DNA of 64,000 nt from Camillea tinctor (Eukaryota; Ascomycota; Sordariomycetes; Xylariales; Xylariaceae): the NCBI GenBank assembly GCA_022578605.1, contig MU394081.1:186850-250849 (forward strand). Reading direction: 5' to 3'. The notes below the pieces were generated by a model, which worked only from the letters and a program-made list of their open reading frames with translations, was not told the origin of the DNA and did not search any database. Below are positions 25,585 to 39,652 of this stretch, in pieces; the first letter of the stretch is position 1, and the number at the start of each line of letters is the position of its first letter. The translations under genes were made by a program, and so were the position numbers.

Positions 25585-27179
25585 TCACAACTTAGCCCTC
25601 CTCTCCGCCGCACTATCCATCCTCTTCCCCTCATCATCCTGCTCCGCGACCGTTAAGTCGGGCAGCTTAGCCGGCACTAGGATAACGCACAAGAAAAATA
25701 GTTAGTCAGGCAAATCACCATATTCTCCTCTTCTCCTCTCCTCTCTCTCTCTCTTTTTTACCATCACAAGAGAAAAAAGGGGAAAAAGGAAAAAAAATAC
25801 AGATCCACTTACTGATACGCCTCGGCTCGGCGCCGGGCACGACCGCGTACCGCGCAAAGTCGACGACCCCGCAGTCCGAGCGCAGGTAATCCTCGTCGAG
25901 CTCGAGGCGGCCGTTGACGGCGCGCGCGGGGGCCCGCAGCACGGCCAGCACGGCGTCGGAGAAGATGGAAGGGTGCCGCAGGTCGCGCTCTGCTTCGCGG
26001 GAGAGGGTGCGGGTCGCGGCGGAGGATATAGCCTTGTTTTTGTCTTCTCTCAGTTTCTTTCTTTCTTTCCTTTCCTTTCTGAAGTATAGGGCGGAAGAGA
26101 TTAGGGGTGAGAAAGGGGGGGGAAGGGAAAGGGGAGGGGAACATACCACAGCAGGCCACAGGCTCGTAATCGCCATGCTGCCGTCGAGGCCCTGGCGCTG
26201 GAAGTCCATCGCCAGGCCCTTGGTCAGCACGCTCATGCCCACTTTCCCCATGGCGTAGGCGGTCTTGCCGCGGAAGAAGCGGCTGTAGATCGGGGGGCTG
26301 ACGACGACGATCCGGCCGCATCCTTTCGCGCCGCGGCGGCCGCTTTCTTTCAGGTGGGGGAGGCAGGCTTGCACCGCGCCGTAGAGACCCTCTGGGTTGA
26401 CGCGCTGCATGACTTTTGCGTTGGGGAGGTTGGGGAGTTAGTGAGAATAGCGGTGGTAGTGATGGCAGAAAGGGGAGGGGGGAGTGAGAAAAGCTTAGGG
26501 GGGAGGGTTTTGGAAGACTCACGCTGGAAACGCTTCATCGGCGTGTCCTCCACCGAGGCCCACAATATGGCACCCGAATTGTATATCAGCGCGTCGAGGC
26601 GGCCGTATTTCTACATAGGTTCGAAGGGATGTTATTTAGTGAACTCGGCTCTTATATTCCACAGGTGAAACATCGAGGTAAACAAACGGGTTGATGGGAC
26701 ACAACATAGGTGACACATAGAACATGCCGATAAATACAAGAGAATAGAAACGGGATAAATTAGAAGTGAGGAAAGTGAAAAAGACTTAAATCACATAAGC
26801 ATATAAGTTACCTCAATAGTCCTATCCACGAGGCGCTGGATAGCCTCGAAATCCCGTACGTCGACGGGGATAGCGGTGGCCTCGCCGCCGGCCTCCCGGA
26901 TCTCCCGCTCGACGGTGGCGATGGTCGACTGGGGGGAGTTGGGGTCCGGCGGGAAGGGCACGACGGCGCTGGCGTCGCTGGTCGACTTAGCCGCGACGAC
27001 GACTATAAGACGAAGTTGAGCATACCAAATATCTCAAGAACGAACCATCTTCCTCGGTGAGCAGCAGCTTGCTTACCTGCGTATCCGTCCTCTGCTAGCG
27101 CAAGATCGATGGCAATCTGTCTGCCCATGCCCCTCGAGGCGCCGACGACGAGTGCGACCTTCTTGTTAGAGATAGGCAT
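25585..27179 (-). CDS. Peroxisomal HSDL2-like short-chain dehydrogenase
   Basis: Six exons (27179-27077, 27002-26812, 26610-26523, 26412-26147, 26032-25813, 25676-25585) give 319 residues. The Rossmann glycine motif is GASRGMG at residues 13-19. The catalytic Ser-Tyr-Lys set is Ser166 (VVVSPP), Tyr180 and Lys184 (AYAMGK). The wording around the active site (VVSPPIYSRFFRGKTAYAMGKVGMSVLTKG) and SLWPAVAISSAA matches the SDR domain of HSDL2. Unlike animal HSDL2 there is no C-terminal SCP2 sterol-carrier domain. The short last exon ends in Ala-Lys-Leu, a good PTS1 signal, so the enzyme is probably peroxisomal. The substrate is unknown; a fatty or carbonyl intermediate is likely. It is the nearest gene to the aspartokinase on the left, same strand, 705 bp apart. 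Confidence 0.9.
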
Positions 27180-27884
27180 GGCGTATACGCTCTCACGCCG
27201 AGGTGGATCTAATAGGTAGGTAGGTATATATATTTCGAAAACGTTAGGTGTTACGAAGATATCGTGTAAGTATATAAATCCAAATAAGCTCTCAGTATGT
27301 ACACCTTTTCTGCCTTCCCTCTTTTCATCTCGTGTTAGCAGGTATGATATATGTCTTGTTGTTGGAGTTGCCGACTAAGTAACTTGGATGGATCACTAAT
27401 CCTTACTGAGTCGAGAGAGGTGTTGCATATATGCATTTATACGAACTAACCTATACTCTAAAGGATGTCATCTAGGGTCAATCAAAGAGTGTGATTGGCT
27501 GAATCCAAGACACAAGAGCTTGTAGCGAATGGGGGTCCTTCGGTAGTGGGTCCATCCATGGGAACATGCCGAGGTTACTTTGGGGGTTGGGTTCTTCTCC
27601 TATTTTTGCAAGTCATCATCGGGATAACGTCTTCACTTAGATTTGTATGATGTTATTGGATATTATGGTAAATTTACTCTAACCTAGATTAGATCGTTTT
27701 ATGGTATGTTACTATGCTCAAGTCTACGAGCACATATCTTAAAAATGCCAAGGTTGATATCAACAACGTATAATCAGCTTCCTCAGGACGCCATAATAAC
27801 TCCAAGGTACCAAGTCGCAAGTACCGATGATCATGCTAATACATTAGAATAGAACAGAAAATGTCTAGCTTGGCTGATTCATCT
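27180..27884. other. Intergenic, SDR promoter
   Basis: Separates the SDR start from the aspartokinase stop, both on the minus strand. TAGGTAGG words are seen near 27212. No gene supported. Confidence 0.5.
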
Positions 27885-29913
27885 TCAGTATAGCCACGGA
27901 CCTAAAGTTGACTTGTTAGACAGTACCGTATAAACCAATTTCGTAGTCGTCGACTTACCAGGAATGAAACGATCCTCCTGCTCCCTGTGGGTTGGGATCT
28001 TAAGCACATCCCTATGAATAGCGTTCATTGCAGCGATAGCATCATCTGCACTCACAACAAGTCTATAATTTTGATTTTTCCCAGTTAGTCTATCAAACCC
28101 CCCAAAAGACTGGAACAGATATGTGACCATAAACTTACGATATGTTGATCTCGCTCGCACCTTGGCTGATCAAGTGTATGTTGATCTGAGCCGAAGCCAA
28201 CGCCGAAAGAGTCTCGTCTAGCAGCAGAACAATGTCAGTGATCCGGTTAATAAACACTACCAACACCCACAATCTAGCAAAGCGGAAGAGAATAAAGGAA
28301 AGTAAAAACTCACTCGACACGCCGACCATGTTCCGCATATTATGCCCAACGACAGTAACGATGGACATATTGGGCGCGACCGCGACCTGCCCGAAGCGCT
28401 CTAGCTCCTCCTTGAGTCTACGCAGGGCGTCATCGCGGGGCCTCTGGGCGGCGAGGCTCACGTGGCGCTCGCTAGTGGCGACGAGGTCGACAGCGACCTT
28501 GTTGCGCTCGAGGCGGTCGAACACCTGGGCTAGGAAGCCGTGCGACTTGGTGTTGCGGTTGCACACAACGTTGATCAGCACGATGTCGTCCTTGACCGTT
28601 ACGGCCGTGGGCTTGCGCCGCTCCTGCTTCGCCCCGATGTACCCGTTCTGCAGCATGAAGCTCGGCGGGGGTAGTTTCACCGCCGCCAGAGGAAGACCGT
28701 CTGGTGGTGTCTCTGGTGGTGTGACAGGCAGGGAAGTTGACGACGGGTAGATTATGGTGCCGTGTCCGTCGGGTTTGAAGACATTCTTGAGTCGCAGGGG
28801 TATGCTGGCGTCCTGTATTTGGTCCATGGTAAGGGGGTGGATAACCTGGAAAGCGTCAACATATCACTCAACGGTGAAATAAGATGGTAATTTCAGGTTT
28901 GCCTTACTTCGCTCCCATAGTAAGTCAGTTCCGTCGCCTCTTCCGCGGTGACCGTAGATAGCAACCTTGCTGAAGGCACCTTTCTAGGATCCGCAGTGAA
29001 TATCCCGTCGACCTCCTTCCATATCTGTAGCTCTATCGCACCCATTGCGACCGCACACATAGCCGCACAGAGGTCTGAGTAGCCTCTCCCGACCGTCTGT
29101 ATCAAAGAGTCGGGCATGATGCCAAAAAAGCCTACGAATTATGAGCTTATGCCAGGCGCAGCTATACGTATTGAGAGGAAAGTACTGACCGGTCACTATA
29201 GGAATCGCCGGTCCACAATCCCGGATATATCTGGGTATTTCATCGGCAATCATATGGTAGAACCTTGAACCCAGTCGCTCAAGGGCCGCTTGTTGATCGT
29301 GTGTCGAGGCTCCGAAGGCAGAAGCCACGATGTTATCAAGGAAAACCGCCTTGGCGGGTACGCCCTGCCTTACGTGTTTAGTCTGTCTGGTTTGATTGTA
29401 TACGCATGGGCTTTGAGGGATTCTCACCGTGCTAGATAAGCATGCTGCGACGATCATGCATGATAGCTTCTCGCCTAGAGCGATGACTCGGTCTTTCGAC
29501 CGCGGCGATAGCTCGCCGATGACCTGCGCTGCTAGCAGGAATTTCTTTATGGCTTCGCACTCATTGACGATACTTGTCGCTGTATCCTCGTAACTCTCGA
29601 AGTTGGAGTGTTTAGGTGAACGTAGGAATGAATTTAGGATATCGAGATGATTGGTCTTGATCAGGTCCATAACTTGTATCAACTCCTTACGGGCCCCTAT
29701 GCCCAGCTCTGCGAGTGAGATACATTCCAGGAGAAGACTGGTGGTACCACTAGCTTTCAGAGTACCCGAAAGTGCGGAACACACGATGATTAGGTCATGA
29801 TCTCGGATATATGTAGGGATAATAGTGCTGCATATCGTGTCCAGGAGTTTTCCAAGACTGGTACCGCCATACTTCTGGACTAGCCAGGGCTTAGATTCTA
29901 TGGTCGCTCCCAT
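27885..29913 (-). CDS. hom3-like: Aspartate kinase, probable specialised paralogue
   Basis: Seven exons (29913-29428, 29364-29190, 29131-28908, 28845-28314, 28217-28139, 28062-27959, 27901-27885) give 538 residues, against 527 in yeast Hom3. The N-terminal kinase domain begins with the ATP/aspartate loop KYGGTSLGK (residues 14-22). GFFGIMPDSLIQTVGRGYSDLCAA follows, then WKEVDGIFTADPRKVPSA and TYYGSEVIHPLTMDQ. Two C-terminal ACT domains follow (FLAQVFDRLERNKVAVDLVATS; ASAQINIHLISQGASEINIS). The last exon is 17 nt and supplies the ending GPWLY. It phosphorylates aspartate, the first step to homoserine, threonine and methionine. It departs from typical housekeeping wording in places, for example VCSALSG where VCSARS is usual. 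Together with its clustering this suggests a pathway-specific copy, as FUB3 is in fusaric acid loci. That last point is inference. Confidence 0.92.
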
Positions 29914-31494
29914 CGCTACGGGTAGTGTATGTTTAACTGAGCAGTAATTTGAGAAAGAATGTAGGCATGGGATATTTACGGTCCAGATATTTATGACAGA
30001 TAATCTCAAGGATCTAGGCTGTACGTGATAACGACATTTCTGAATGTCGTAGAACCTTCTTCCCCCTCCCCCCTTATTTCATTTTCATTTTCGGACGATT
30101 CATCCGAAGAGACGCCAGTGCCAAGAAACAACCCCGATTGTCACCAGCCAGATACAGCAAAACGATTCGCCTTCCTGTAACGGGATTTCAGTTGTCACCC
30201 ACGTGTTCGGCATGCCCCGACTGCTACTGTGTAATAATTGTCAACGTGTGAGAAAATATACCTCACTTAGAACAACTCAGACTCTTCTATCTCCCTCTAA
30301 TTTTCCTATGACCGGCCTTGTAAGGGCGGAGATTAAGAAAGGGTGTTGTCTCGTCTTGGCTCAAGTGACTTGTTTCTTGATTCCCGTGAGCAAACAAAGC
30401 TACGGCATAACAATAGAAACGAACTGCCCAACAGCACCGGAAACTTCAGATACCGGATTGCGCTAAGAGATGCTATGCTGTTGTAACAAGGCCCTATGCC
30501 CGAGTCTCCGACCCACGTAACAGAAAACAAGGGATCCAGGTTGGGTTATGTTTCTTGTAAAAAGGGGGGAGGGGTGATAGAGATTTGGGGCACAGCGCTT
30601 ATAGACGCGCATAACCCAGGTACCTGTTCGATGTGTGTATCCACTCTGCTACTGCCAAATCCCGCCCGGCCTTTGTAGATATAGAGGGGGGACCCGGGAC
30701 CCCTTAGCGTAAACCCTCCGCCCCATTAAGCCGAGATCTTTCCCCCTTTTATTCTCCACCATCACGGAATAGCTCGGCCTGGGTGTTCTGTCTATGCTAT
30801 TTGCAGCCATCGTGGCGACAATCTCGATATTAAAAATGAGAAAAGCAGAAACATCTTACAGTGCTTTGGGTTGTGAGGGGCGGCGGCATTTGCAAGAGCA
30901 AAAAAAGGTCTTCTGGCATCGTACGATCGAAGACTATCGTGTTTTGAGTGCACTTACACGAGGAGATCTCCGCGGCGTAGCTAGAAGACCATATCTCCGA
31001 TTTGTTGCAAATCACTCATCGTACGTTGTTAGTCTATGCTATACTAAGCCTCTAGAATGATCGAAATTGGCGCCGGGAATAGGATCCTGTAGGTGCTCAA
31101 TACAGAGTTTCTCATCCCGGCCCCCAGATCTCACGACTTCAGAAGGTGAACATAACTCTCCCAGTAAAATCTACTCAGAGTTCATAGCCAAGATCTCTTT
31201 GAACCATAATTTCATTATAGTATCGATTTCAAGATGGGGTATTTGTTGTTAATAATTTCGAGCTGAGTTTGTTGAATACCTAGGTTATACCCATTAATAC
31301 GCCGAACTAACCAACCATACACCATCATTATTCAGCTTAGAGTAGTCAAAAGAAATCATTATCTCCATAACCATCAATGATTCGTAGAGTCCATATCGTG
31401 CGCCCATTAGTAAAACCAACGAAGTTACTCTGTAGATCGACTATACCCCTCTAAAAGTGCACCCCTTTCCCAAAACAGCCTCCTTTCCCCTATT
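29914..31494. other. Intergenic, aspartokinase promoter
   Basis: About 1.6 kb between the aspartokinase start and the acetyltransferase stop. A CACGTG lies at 30200-30205. No gene seen. Confidence 0.5.
30200..30205. promoter_or_regulatory. CACGTG upstream of aspartokinase
   Basis: CACGTG about 290 bp upstream of the aspartokinase ATG. In yeasts this is the core of the Cbf1 site used in methionine gene control; other bHLH factors also bind it. One copy in 1.6 kb can arise by chance. Confidence 0.25.
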
Positions 31495-33093
31495 CTACCA
31501 AGCATCCCCCTCCATCTCCCCTGTCAAGCTCGCCCCGCCCCCCAATACAGCCTCAACACCTTCTACAGAGTTGGCCGCGCTTTCAGCATCGTAGAACCGC
31601 GGAAAGTCGCGCCTTAGCTTCCCCTCGATCAGCGCGCCGAGCTGCTCGAACTCGAGCAAGAACCCATCGTGCCCATCCGACGAGCGCAGGACCGCGAGCG
31701 ACGCTCCGGGAAGACACGCCGCGAGCCTCTCCTGCTGCTCGGGGAGGAACAGCGCGTCCGTCTCGACGCTGACGACGAGGGCTCCGGGCGGCACGCGGGC
31801 GAGCACGGTCCTGAGCGCTTCATCGTCATCAGTAGTAGTAGCAGCATCCGTAGGGGGTATGCGGCCCAGCGTCACGTCGTGCGCGTCCATCTTGTTCGTG
31901 ATGTGCAGGTAGCAGTTTGCGTCGAAGCGCTGGACGAACTTCTGCCCCTGGTAGTGCAGGTAGCCCTGCGCCGAGAAGGAAGGATCGCGCCGCTGCGCGT
32001 GGGATTTCCTACCAACGCTACCGTTGCTGCTAGCCGCGGTATTTGTCCCGCTATTATCGGTCTTTTGCCCGGGAACCTCTATTCTAGGGAGGTCGAGAGG
32101 GGGTTCGACGGCGGCGGCGCTCTGGGGCTTCTTCTGCTGCTGTTGGCGGGGAGGTCTGCGCCCGAAGCGCGCGTCGAAGCTGACGCACGACCTGTACGTG
32201 AGCATAGCGACCATTCTGGCTGCGGCGAGCCCGGCTGAGGGCTGGCCCTCGGGCGTTGGCTCGTAGTACCCGTCGTCGAACTTTGGGTCTGAGTATATGC
32301 ACTGGCGCTGGGTTTCGGCCCACGAGATGCCCCAGGCACTGTGATCGGCTGCTGTTGCTATGGGTATGATGCTCTGGACATAACCTGGCTCCGTACACAA
32401 CGGCCATTCGAGGGTTGTCATGCCCCCCATTGAGCCCCCTATTACGGCGGCAACTGTGCAGACGCCTAGGGCATCAAGTACGTGTTTGTGTGCTCTATTT
32501 GAACGTTCAAATATTAGTCTGTAGTTCAGCTAGCGGATAAAATGAAGAAATCATGGTTGTTAGTATATATAAGAGAGGGTGTTATAGCTAACCTAACATC
32601 GTCTCTAACCGTTGTCTGCGGAAAGTGTCCGGCATATTGGCTCCCGGTGCTCGGTTCGACCGTTAGCGGAGAGGCACTTCCGTACGGCGAGCCAAGGACG
32701 TTGGCACAGAAAATAAAGAAGCGTGCCGGGTCGAAGGCGCGTTCGCGGCCGAGCAACGGCGCCCACCAGTCACTAACATCGCTACTGCCTGTGAGAGCGT
32801 GGCAGATTACCAGCACGTTATCGCACGTATCGTTCAAGACGCCCCAGGTCTTGTACGCAACGGGACACTGCTCAAGAACCTCTCCAGAGTCGAGCTCCAG
32901 GTGCGGGATCACCGCAAACTTCTGCCCCTGAATCAGACTCGCATAGTAGTTGTCAGGGTTAGGATTGTAGCCGTCAAGTACTATATTATAGTAACACCTT
33001 GTTAGTTATGTTTGCTATGATGCGACATGATACAGCATGTCCTCTCAAGTAGTACACCTAGGAAAGCTGAAACATACACTTTACTTTTGCCAT
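31495..33093 (-). CDS. met2-like: Homoserine O-acetyltransferase
   Basis: Exons 33093-33078, 32980-32593 and 32518-31495 give 475 residues. The 16-nt first exon (MAKVK) is the least certain part. NPNPDNYYASLIQGQKFAVIPHL then opens the family sequence. The alpha/beta-hydrolase nucleophile is Ser164 in GGSMGG. The other triad members are Asp389 (VETDALF) and His418 (SDGHDGF). RVPPGALV and YLHYQGQKFVQRFDANCYLHITNKMDAHDV are typical. A Gln/Ala/Ser-rich insertion sits at about residues 255-315, between the lid and the second half. The enzyme acetylates homoserine with acetyl-CoA to give O-acetylhomoserine, the substrate of the PLP enzyme at 36882-38764. It is transcribed divergently from the nitrilase across 1.2 kb. 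Confidence 0.92.
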
Positions 33094-34311
33094 CACGGCA
33101 GTTTCTTCTATCAGTGAAAGGGAGATAAAGCACCAAGTCGAAACTGTGTATAGTCTGGACGATAGTGTATGCCCTTGGGAAAGCAATAGTTTGCGGAGTC
33201 CAGGGAGCGATGATCAGATCTATCGATTGCCACGCGAGTTTTCATTCAAACCTAACCCTTGTTCCAATATAACCTCCCGTTCGTCTAAGCTGGGATCTTT
33301 ATCATATGTCAAGGTACGTACCAGAGTCTATGCAACTCTACGTACATACATGACCTCACACAGATGCGGTCCATGCCCACCACTACAGACGCCTCTTATG
33401 CCGTACCATCCCGACCCGAGCACCCGGCCAAGAGGCTTTCTGTAGCCAGGGAGGGAGGTTGCTTGCACCGTTACATCCCTCTCATGCCGGTTTGCTTCTG
33501 TGTAGAAAGCGGATCTCCCGATCCACACGAGCTGGAGACCGGGGATAAGGAGGAGGCGTAGCTCTAGAAGGAGGACGAGTAAGATGAACTTGGAAGGAGA
33601 AAAAAGACAAAAAAGCATCTTATCACCGGTCTTCGGATAGCTATCCCCCCTCCTGCTTGGCCCTCCCACCGGGATTTGCTATGCCTTTCGGGATCTGACT
33701 GAAGGAGGAGTAAGCTATCGTCGTACTATATGCGTGCTAGATATGCCTGCCTAGCGTCGTATGTTTTTCTTTTCCCTCATGGGTAGCCCCACGGGGGAGA
33801 GCGGCAGCAACTGACCACCCTCCCGGCTCATGCTGCTCGACGATCGACGACGGGGAGGGCATCCAGTTCGGCCTCGGGAGATTTTCTGTTGTCAAATTAG
33901 CTTGCGTGGACGTATGCGTGCTGCATGCGGCTTGTCAGCTATCTAGGTAAGGTTCTGAGTAGGTACCTTCTTCCGGAGTCTTCTCCACGGGAGCAAGCTC
34001 CAGTCTACTTTACCTATCACGTCAGCAAGCAGCATTGGCAGCGGGTCCCGGTATGTATCAGACCAAGCCCTAAACCATCAGGGATCTAAGGTTGTAGGGA
34101 TTAGCAAATGAGAAGCTTGTCGCCCTTCCTGTTTTGGGAATACACATAACAAGCTAACTTCATCCAGAGGGGGGAGTCTGGAAGCACTTGATCTACACAA
34201 AAGTTCTTATATCGCCGCCCCAAAGTCTTCTATAGATAGACATGATTCATATGGTCCGGCTTAAGAGATAGCCTTATCCAGAAACCCTGTTTCTCAACAC
34301 CAATCTTTATC
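33094..34311. promoter_or_regulatory. Divergent promoter, acetyltransferase / nitrilase
   Basis: A 1218-bp gene-free stretch between two divergent starts at the centre of the four-gene group. GGTACGTACC, a perfect palindrome, is at about 33313-33322. Open frames here (33146-33669) lack any domain. It is the natural place for shared control of the group, but no regulator site is proven. Confidence 0.45.
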
Positions 34312-35851
34312 ATGGCACCCCCTGCTCACACGGTGAAGGTGGCAGTCGTGCAGGCTGCGCCTGTGTCCTTCGACCTCCAGCAGAGCCTCGAGAAGCTGAC
34401 CAAGCTGGTGGCAGAAGCTGCCCAAGGAGGGGCTGATCTTGTGGTATTTCCGTGAGTCTCTGCAGCAAAGTGGGCTATATGGCTTGTTTTACCATGTTTG
34501 TTTGTTTCTTCACCGCCGCAAACAAGGCAGAAGGAATGAGGAGGATTTTGGGCTAACTCACCTATCACAAAAAAACAGCGAGGCCTTTCTCTCGGCATAT
34601 CCATGGAGGTACGCATTCGACGCAACGATTGGGGCTCGGGAGCCACGCGGTAAGTGTTCATTGAACTTGAACCGTGTCTAGGTTCATGGATGAGAACAAT
34701 GAGGCTTACTAGGTCCTAGGGAGAGAATGGTATGCTAGATACTATGACTCGGCGGTAGCAGTGCCATCTCCCGAAGCAGATGTCATACGGAACACTGCAA
34801 AGTCTAATCAGGTCTACTTACAAGTTGGTATCATCGAGAAGGATGGTGGCACTTTGTACTGCACTGCGCTGCTAGTCGGCCGAGACGGTCAAGTGTTACT
34901 AAAACATCGAAAGGTAAATAAATTGTGGTCTCTATAAAGCTTATCATTCATCAGAACTAAAAAGGGAGAGGTATACAGTTGATACCAACAGGTGCCGAAC
35001 GCCTCGTATGGGGAAGAGGCGCAGGAGACGGTCTTAGTGTTGTCCAAACTGACATTGGCAAAATCGGGACATTAATATGGTGAGACCCCTTTTACCGGTT
35101 ACATATATCGTACAAACGCTAATAACCCGGAGTTGGGAGAATTACATGCCTGCTGCTCGTATGGCACTCTACCAACAAGGAATCGAGTAGGGCGAACCCT
35201 GGAGATTTCAAAGTTATTGAGGCCTTTTTCTTCTCTTCTAACAAGCGTCTCTAGAATCTATCTTGCCCCTAACGCGGACGATTTACCTTCCTGGACTGCA
35301 TCCATGCAACATATTGCTAAGGAAGGCCGTTGCTTTGTAGTATCCGCCAATTCGGTGTGTAAAGTTTCTGATTTTCCTGCTGATTATCCGCCATTCAGCC
35401 TAGACCACCATGATCGGAAACCTGACGGATCAAGATGGGAGCCTGACGATGTCGTGAACCACGGAGGTTCATTTGTAGCAGGCCCTTTGGGGACCCAGAT
35501 CACAGAGCCTCTGTGGGATAAGGAGGAAATCATTTACGCCGAATTAGATTTGTCGGACGTGACCAAGTCCCGGGTAAGGCTCCCGACGATAAGAAGCAGT
35601 CCTGAACGTGCAGGAACGCTAACCTTTTACGTTCGTTCAGCTCGATTTCGATCCTGTAGGGAGCTATTCTCGTCCAGATGTCTTGTGAGTAGATTCTGCA
35701 ACTCCGATGTACCCCTGTCTTGTTTCGTTAGCCGAGGAGCCTCCTCGCGTGTTCATATCAGATCCGGAACCGGCCGGCAGCTAACTTAATCTATCTTGAT
35801 AGCACGTTGATGGTGAACACAAAGCCCGGTACGAATGTCAACTTCACGTGA
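34312..35851 (+). CDS. Nitrilase
   Basis: Eight exons (34312-34451, 34579-34649, 34720-34913, 34979-35079, 35133-35186, 35255-35573, 35641-35684, 35803-35851) give 323 residues. The Glu-Lys-Cys triad of the nitrilase superfamily is Glu48 (FPEAFL), Lys135 (KHRKLIPTGAERLVW) and Cys169 (CWENYMPAARMALYQQGIE). The CWENxMP and PNADDLPSWTASMQHIA wording is that of true nitrilases (aryl/aliphatic and beta-cyanoalanine type) rather than cyanide hydratases, which read CWEH. It should hydrolyse a nitrile to the acid and ammonia, perhaps partly to the amide. Its stop codon overlaps a perfect TCACGTGA. It lies between the O-acetylhomoserine-making and O-acetylhomoserine-using enzymes, which suggests a nitrile in the same pathway. 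Confidence 0.92.
35844..35851. promoter_or_regulatory. TCACGTGA palindrome at the nitrilase stop
   Basis: Perfect 8-bp palindrome TCACGTGA, the full Cbf1-type site, overlapping the nitrilase stop codon and 1.03 kb upstream of the PLP-enzyme start. Being partly coding, it may be accidental. Confidence 0.2.
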
Positions 35852-36881
35852 GGCACAACTCATAAGCCTCGACACCAGAGCCCGGGGCTTTGGAACCGTT
35901 TGCTTCTAGTGAATGAATGATTGGTTAAGTTGGCAGAAGGGAGGAGGGGTGGGTATAAAGTGCCACTAAGAAGAAGCTAGGAGTGTGTAAAGAGGAGCCC
36001 TATAATTAGTACTGTGACAATGGAGTATTAGCTCAGCCATTACTGAGATCCATACGAATGAGCTTAAACGAGATATGAGCTGTCCTATTCACCCCGCAGG
36101 GGCGTTGCACTCTCGCAGTGGCATCGTGACTTTGAAACAGGGGCCAGCAAGTGTAGGTCAGTTATCAATGTAGTCGAGAGACTTGGTCCGGACACACATA
36201 GCAGACAGTACATAGACCCAATGAAGCCATTGACGAATAAGATGACTGAAGAACCGAATCCGCATTCTACCTCATCAATCTAGGTGCTGACGGGCGGGGT
36301 TAGGCTTCGAATATGCCCGTACAAGATGCATTGAATGCACATGCCGGGTATGAGTGCTGGCGCCTCGCCGGTCATTGATTTATGGATAGATGTGGGTCAG
36401 TCAGTATACCTCCCTGGGCGGTATTTGCCTTGTAACCTGCCGACTGAGACGCCGAGTTTCTCGGGGTTTGTTTGTTCGTTACATTGCAGCGACACTGCAG
36501 CGATGCCGCAGGTAAGACGGTACCCCAGACTATTAACTGACGATCCCGCAATGCGAGATTATCTGCAACGATGAAACGGTCATGACATGCCTGCTCCATC
36601 GACTGATAACTGATACGAGTCATGGAGGGGGTTGCTGAGTGAGTGAATAGGTACGGACGAACCGGTTGTCACGTACGGAACTACTTAAAGAGAGATGTAA
36701 CGGGCTTGCGTTGCTCTCTGTTGCCTCGGTAGCTCTCGGTGTATGCATTCTTCGACTCAAGTCTTATATCTTTGACAAGGAGCTACTAAGTAGTAACACA
36801 CGATAACAACCAGAACCCTCTCACCTACCAAACAACTAACCCAACCAACCACTAACAAGAGCTTTCATATCACTCATAGAT
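35852..36881. other. Intergenic, promoter of the PLP enzyme
   Basis: One kb with no supported gene. The last ~100 bp before the start are rich in CCAACCAACC and ACAAC repeats, a common fungal 5' leader composition. Confidence 0.5.
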
Positions 36882-38764
<1,883 letters not shown>

Positions 38765-39652
38765 ACGGCTAGCATGGTGCAAGGAAATAATACTGGAGAG
38801 ACATCTTATTGGGGAGGACCAATAGGCGTATCGAGGTGATTTACTTCCTATATTAGTGGTACTGCAGTGGATCGGATTCCTGACGATCGAAGGATGACGC
38901 AATATTTTCAACTCTGGAGGCGTTCAAGGAGGAGGCATAGTGTTTCCCATAGGGCAAGGAAATTCATGCGTAAGGGGGAGGAATAGAGTGGCTCATTAAT
39001 GCATTAGCATAGGCCGTACTGGCCAGTTTATTTCCCTCCCATATAGTTGGCAAATCGATGAACTTTGAAAAAGAAAAAAAAAAAGAAAGAAAGAAAGAAA
39101 AGGGATAGAAAACTGGAAATCTTACAAGTATATGCAGTGTGCTGTCATATTAAATGTAGGTACCTTAAGTGAAAAGAGCTAGTTGTATAAGACCTATCGC
39201 CAACAGGCTGATGAGGTAAGATTCAAGAACCAACGATGGAATAGGTCAGGTTAGGTGGAACCAGGGACCCTGGGGTTTAAGCTGAGCTGGGTTGGACTGG
39301 TTGGACTGGTTGGAGCCGAGGTTGTTTACTAAACGAGCAGACATTGGAAGGTACATTCAAGTACAGTATATCCATACCGATGTAGGTTAACTAGATAACC
39401 TAGGTAGTATAATACTATGGATAATTGCATAATCAGATATTTTTATCTCCATACCTAACCTAACCTACGTAACTTAATCTGCCACTCTTTAGTTTCATAC
39501 CTCCATGTCTGTCTAAATGAGAAACTCATCCAACGTCGTCATTATCTAAGTTGAAACACCACTCACTTTGTGCCCCGACCGCTCTATCTAATCCACACTA
39601 AATACCAAATTCCTTGTCAAGCTACCGTACAAGAATAAGTTACAACATCATA
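38765..39652. other. Intergenic with simple repeats
   Basis: 3' flank of the PLP gene and promoter of the next gene. It has an A/G tract (AAAG)n at about 39070-39100 and a 9-bp tandem (GTTGGACTG, 2.7 copies) at 39291-39314. A CCTAACCTAACC run lies near 39460. No gene seen. Confidence 0.5.
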
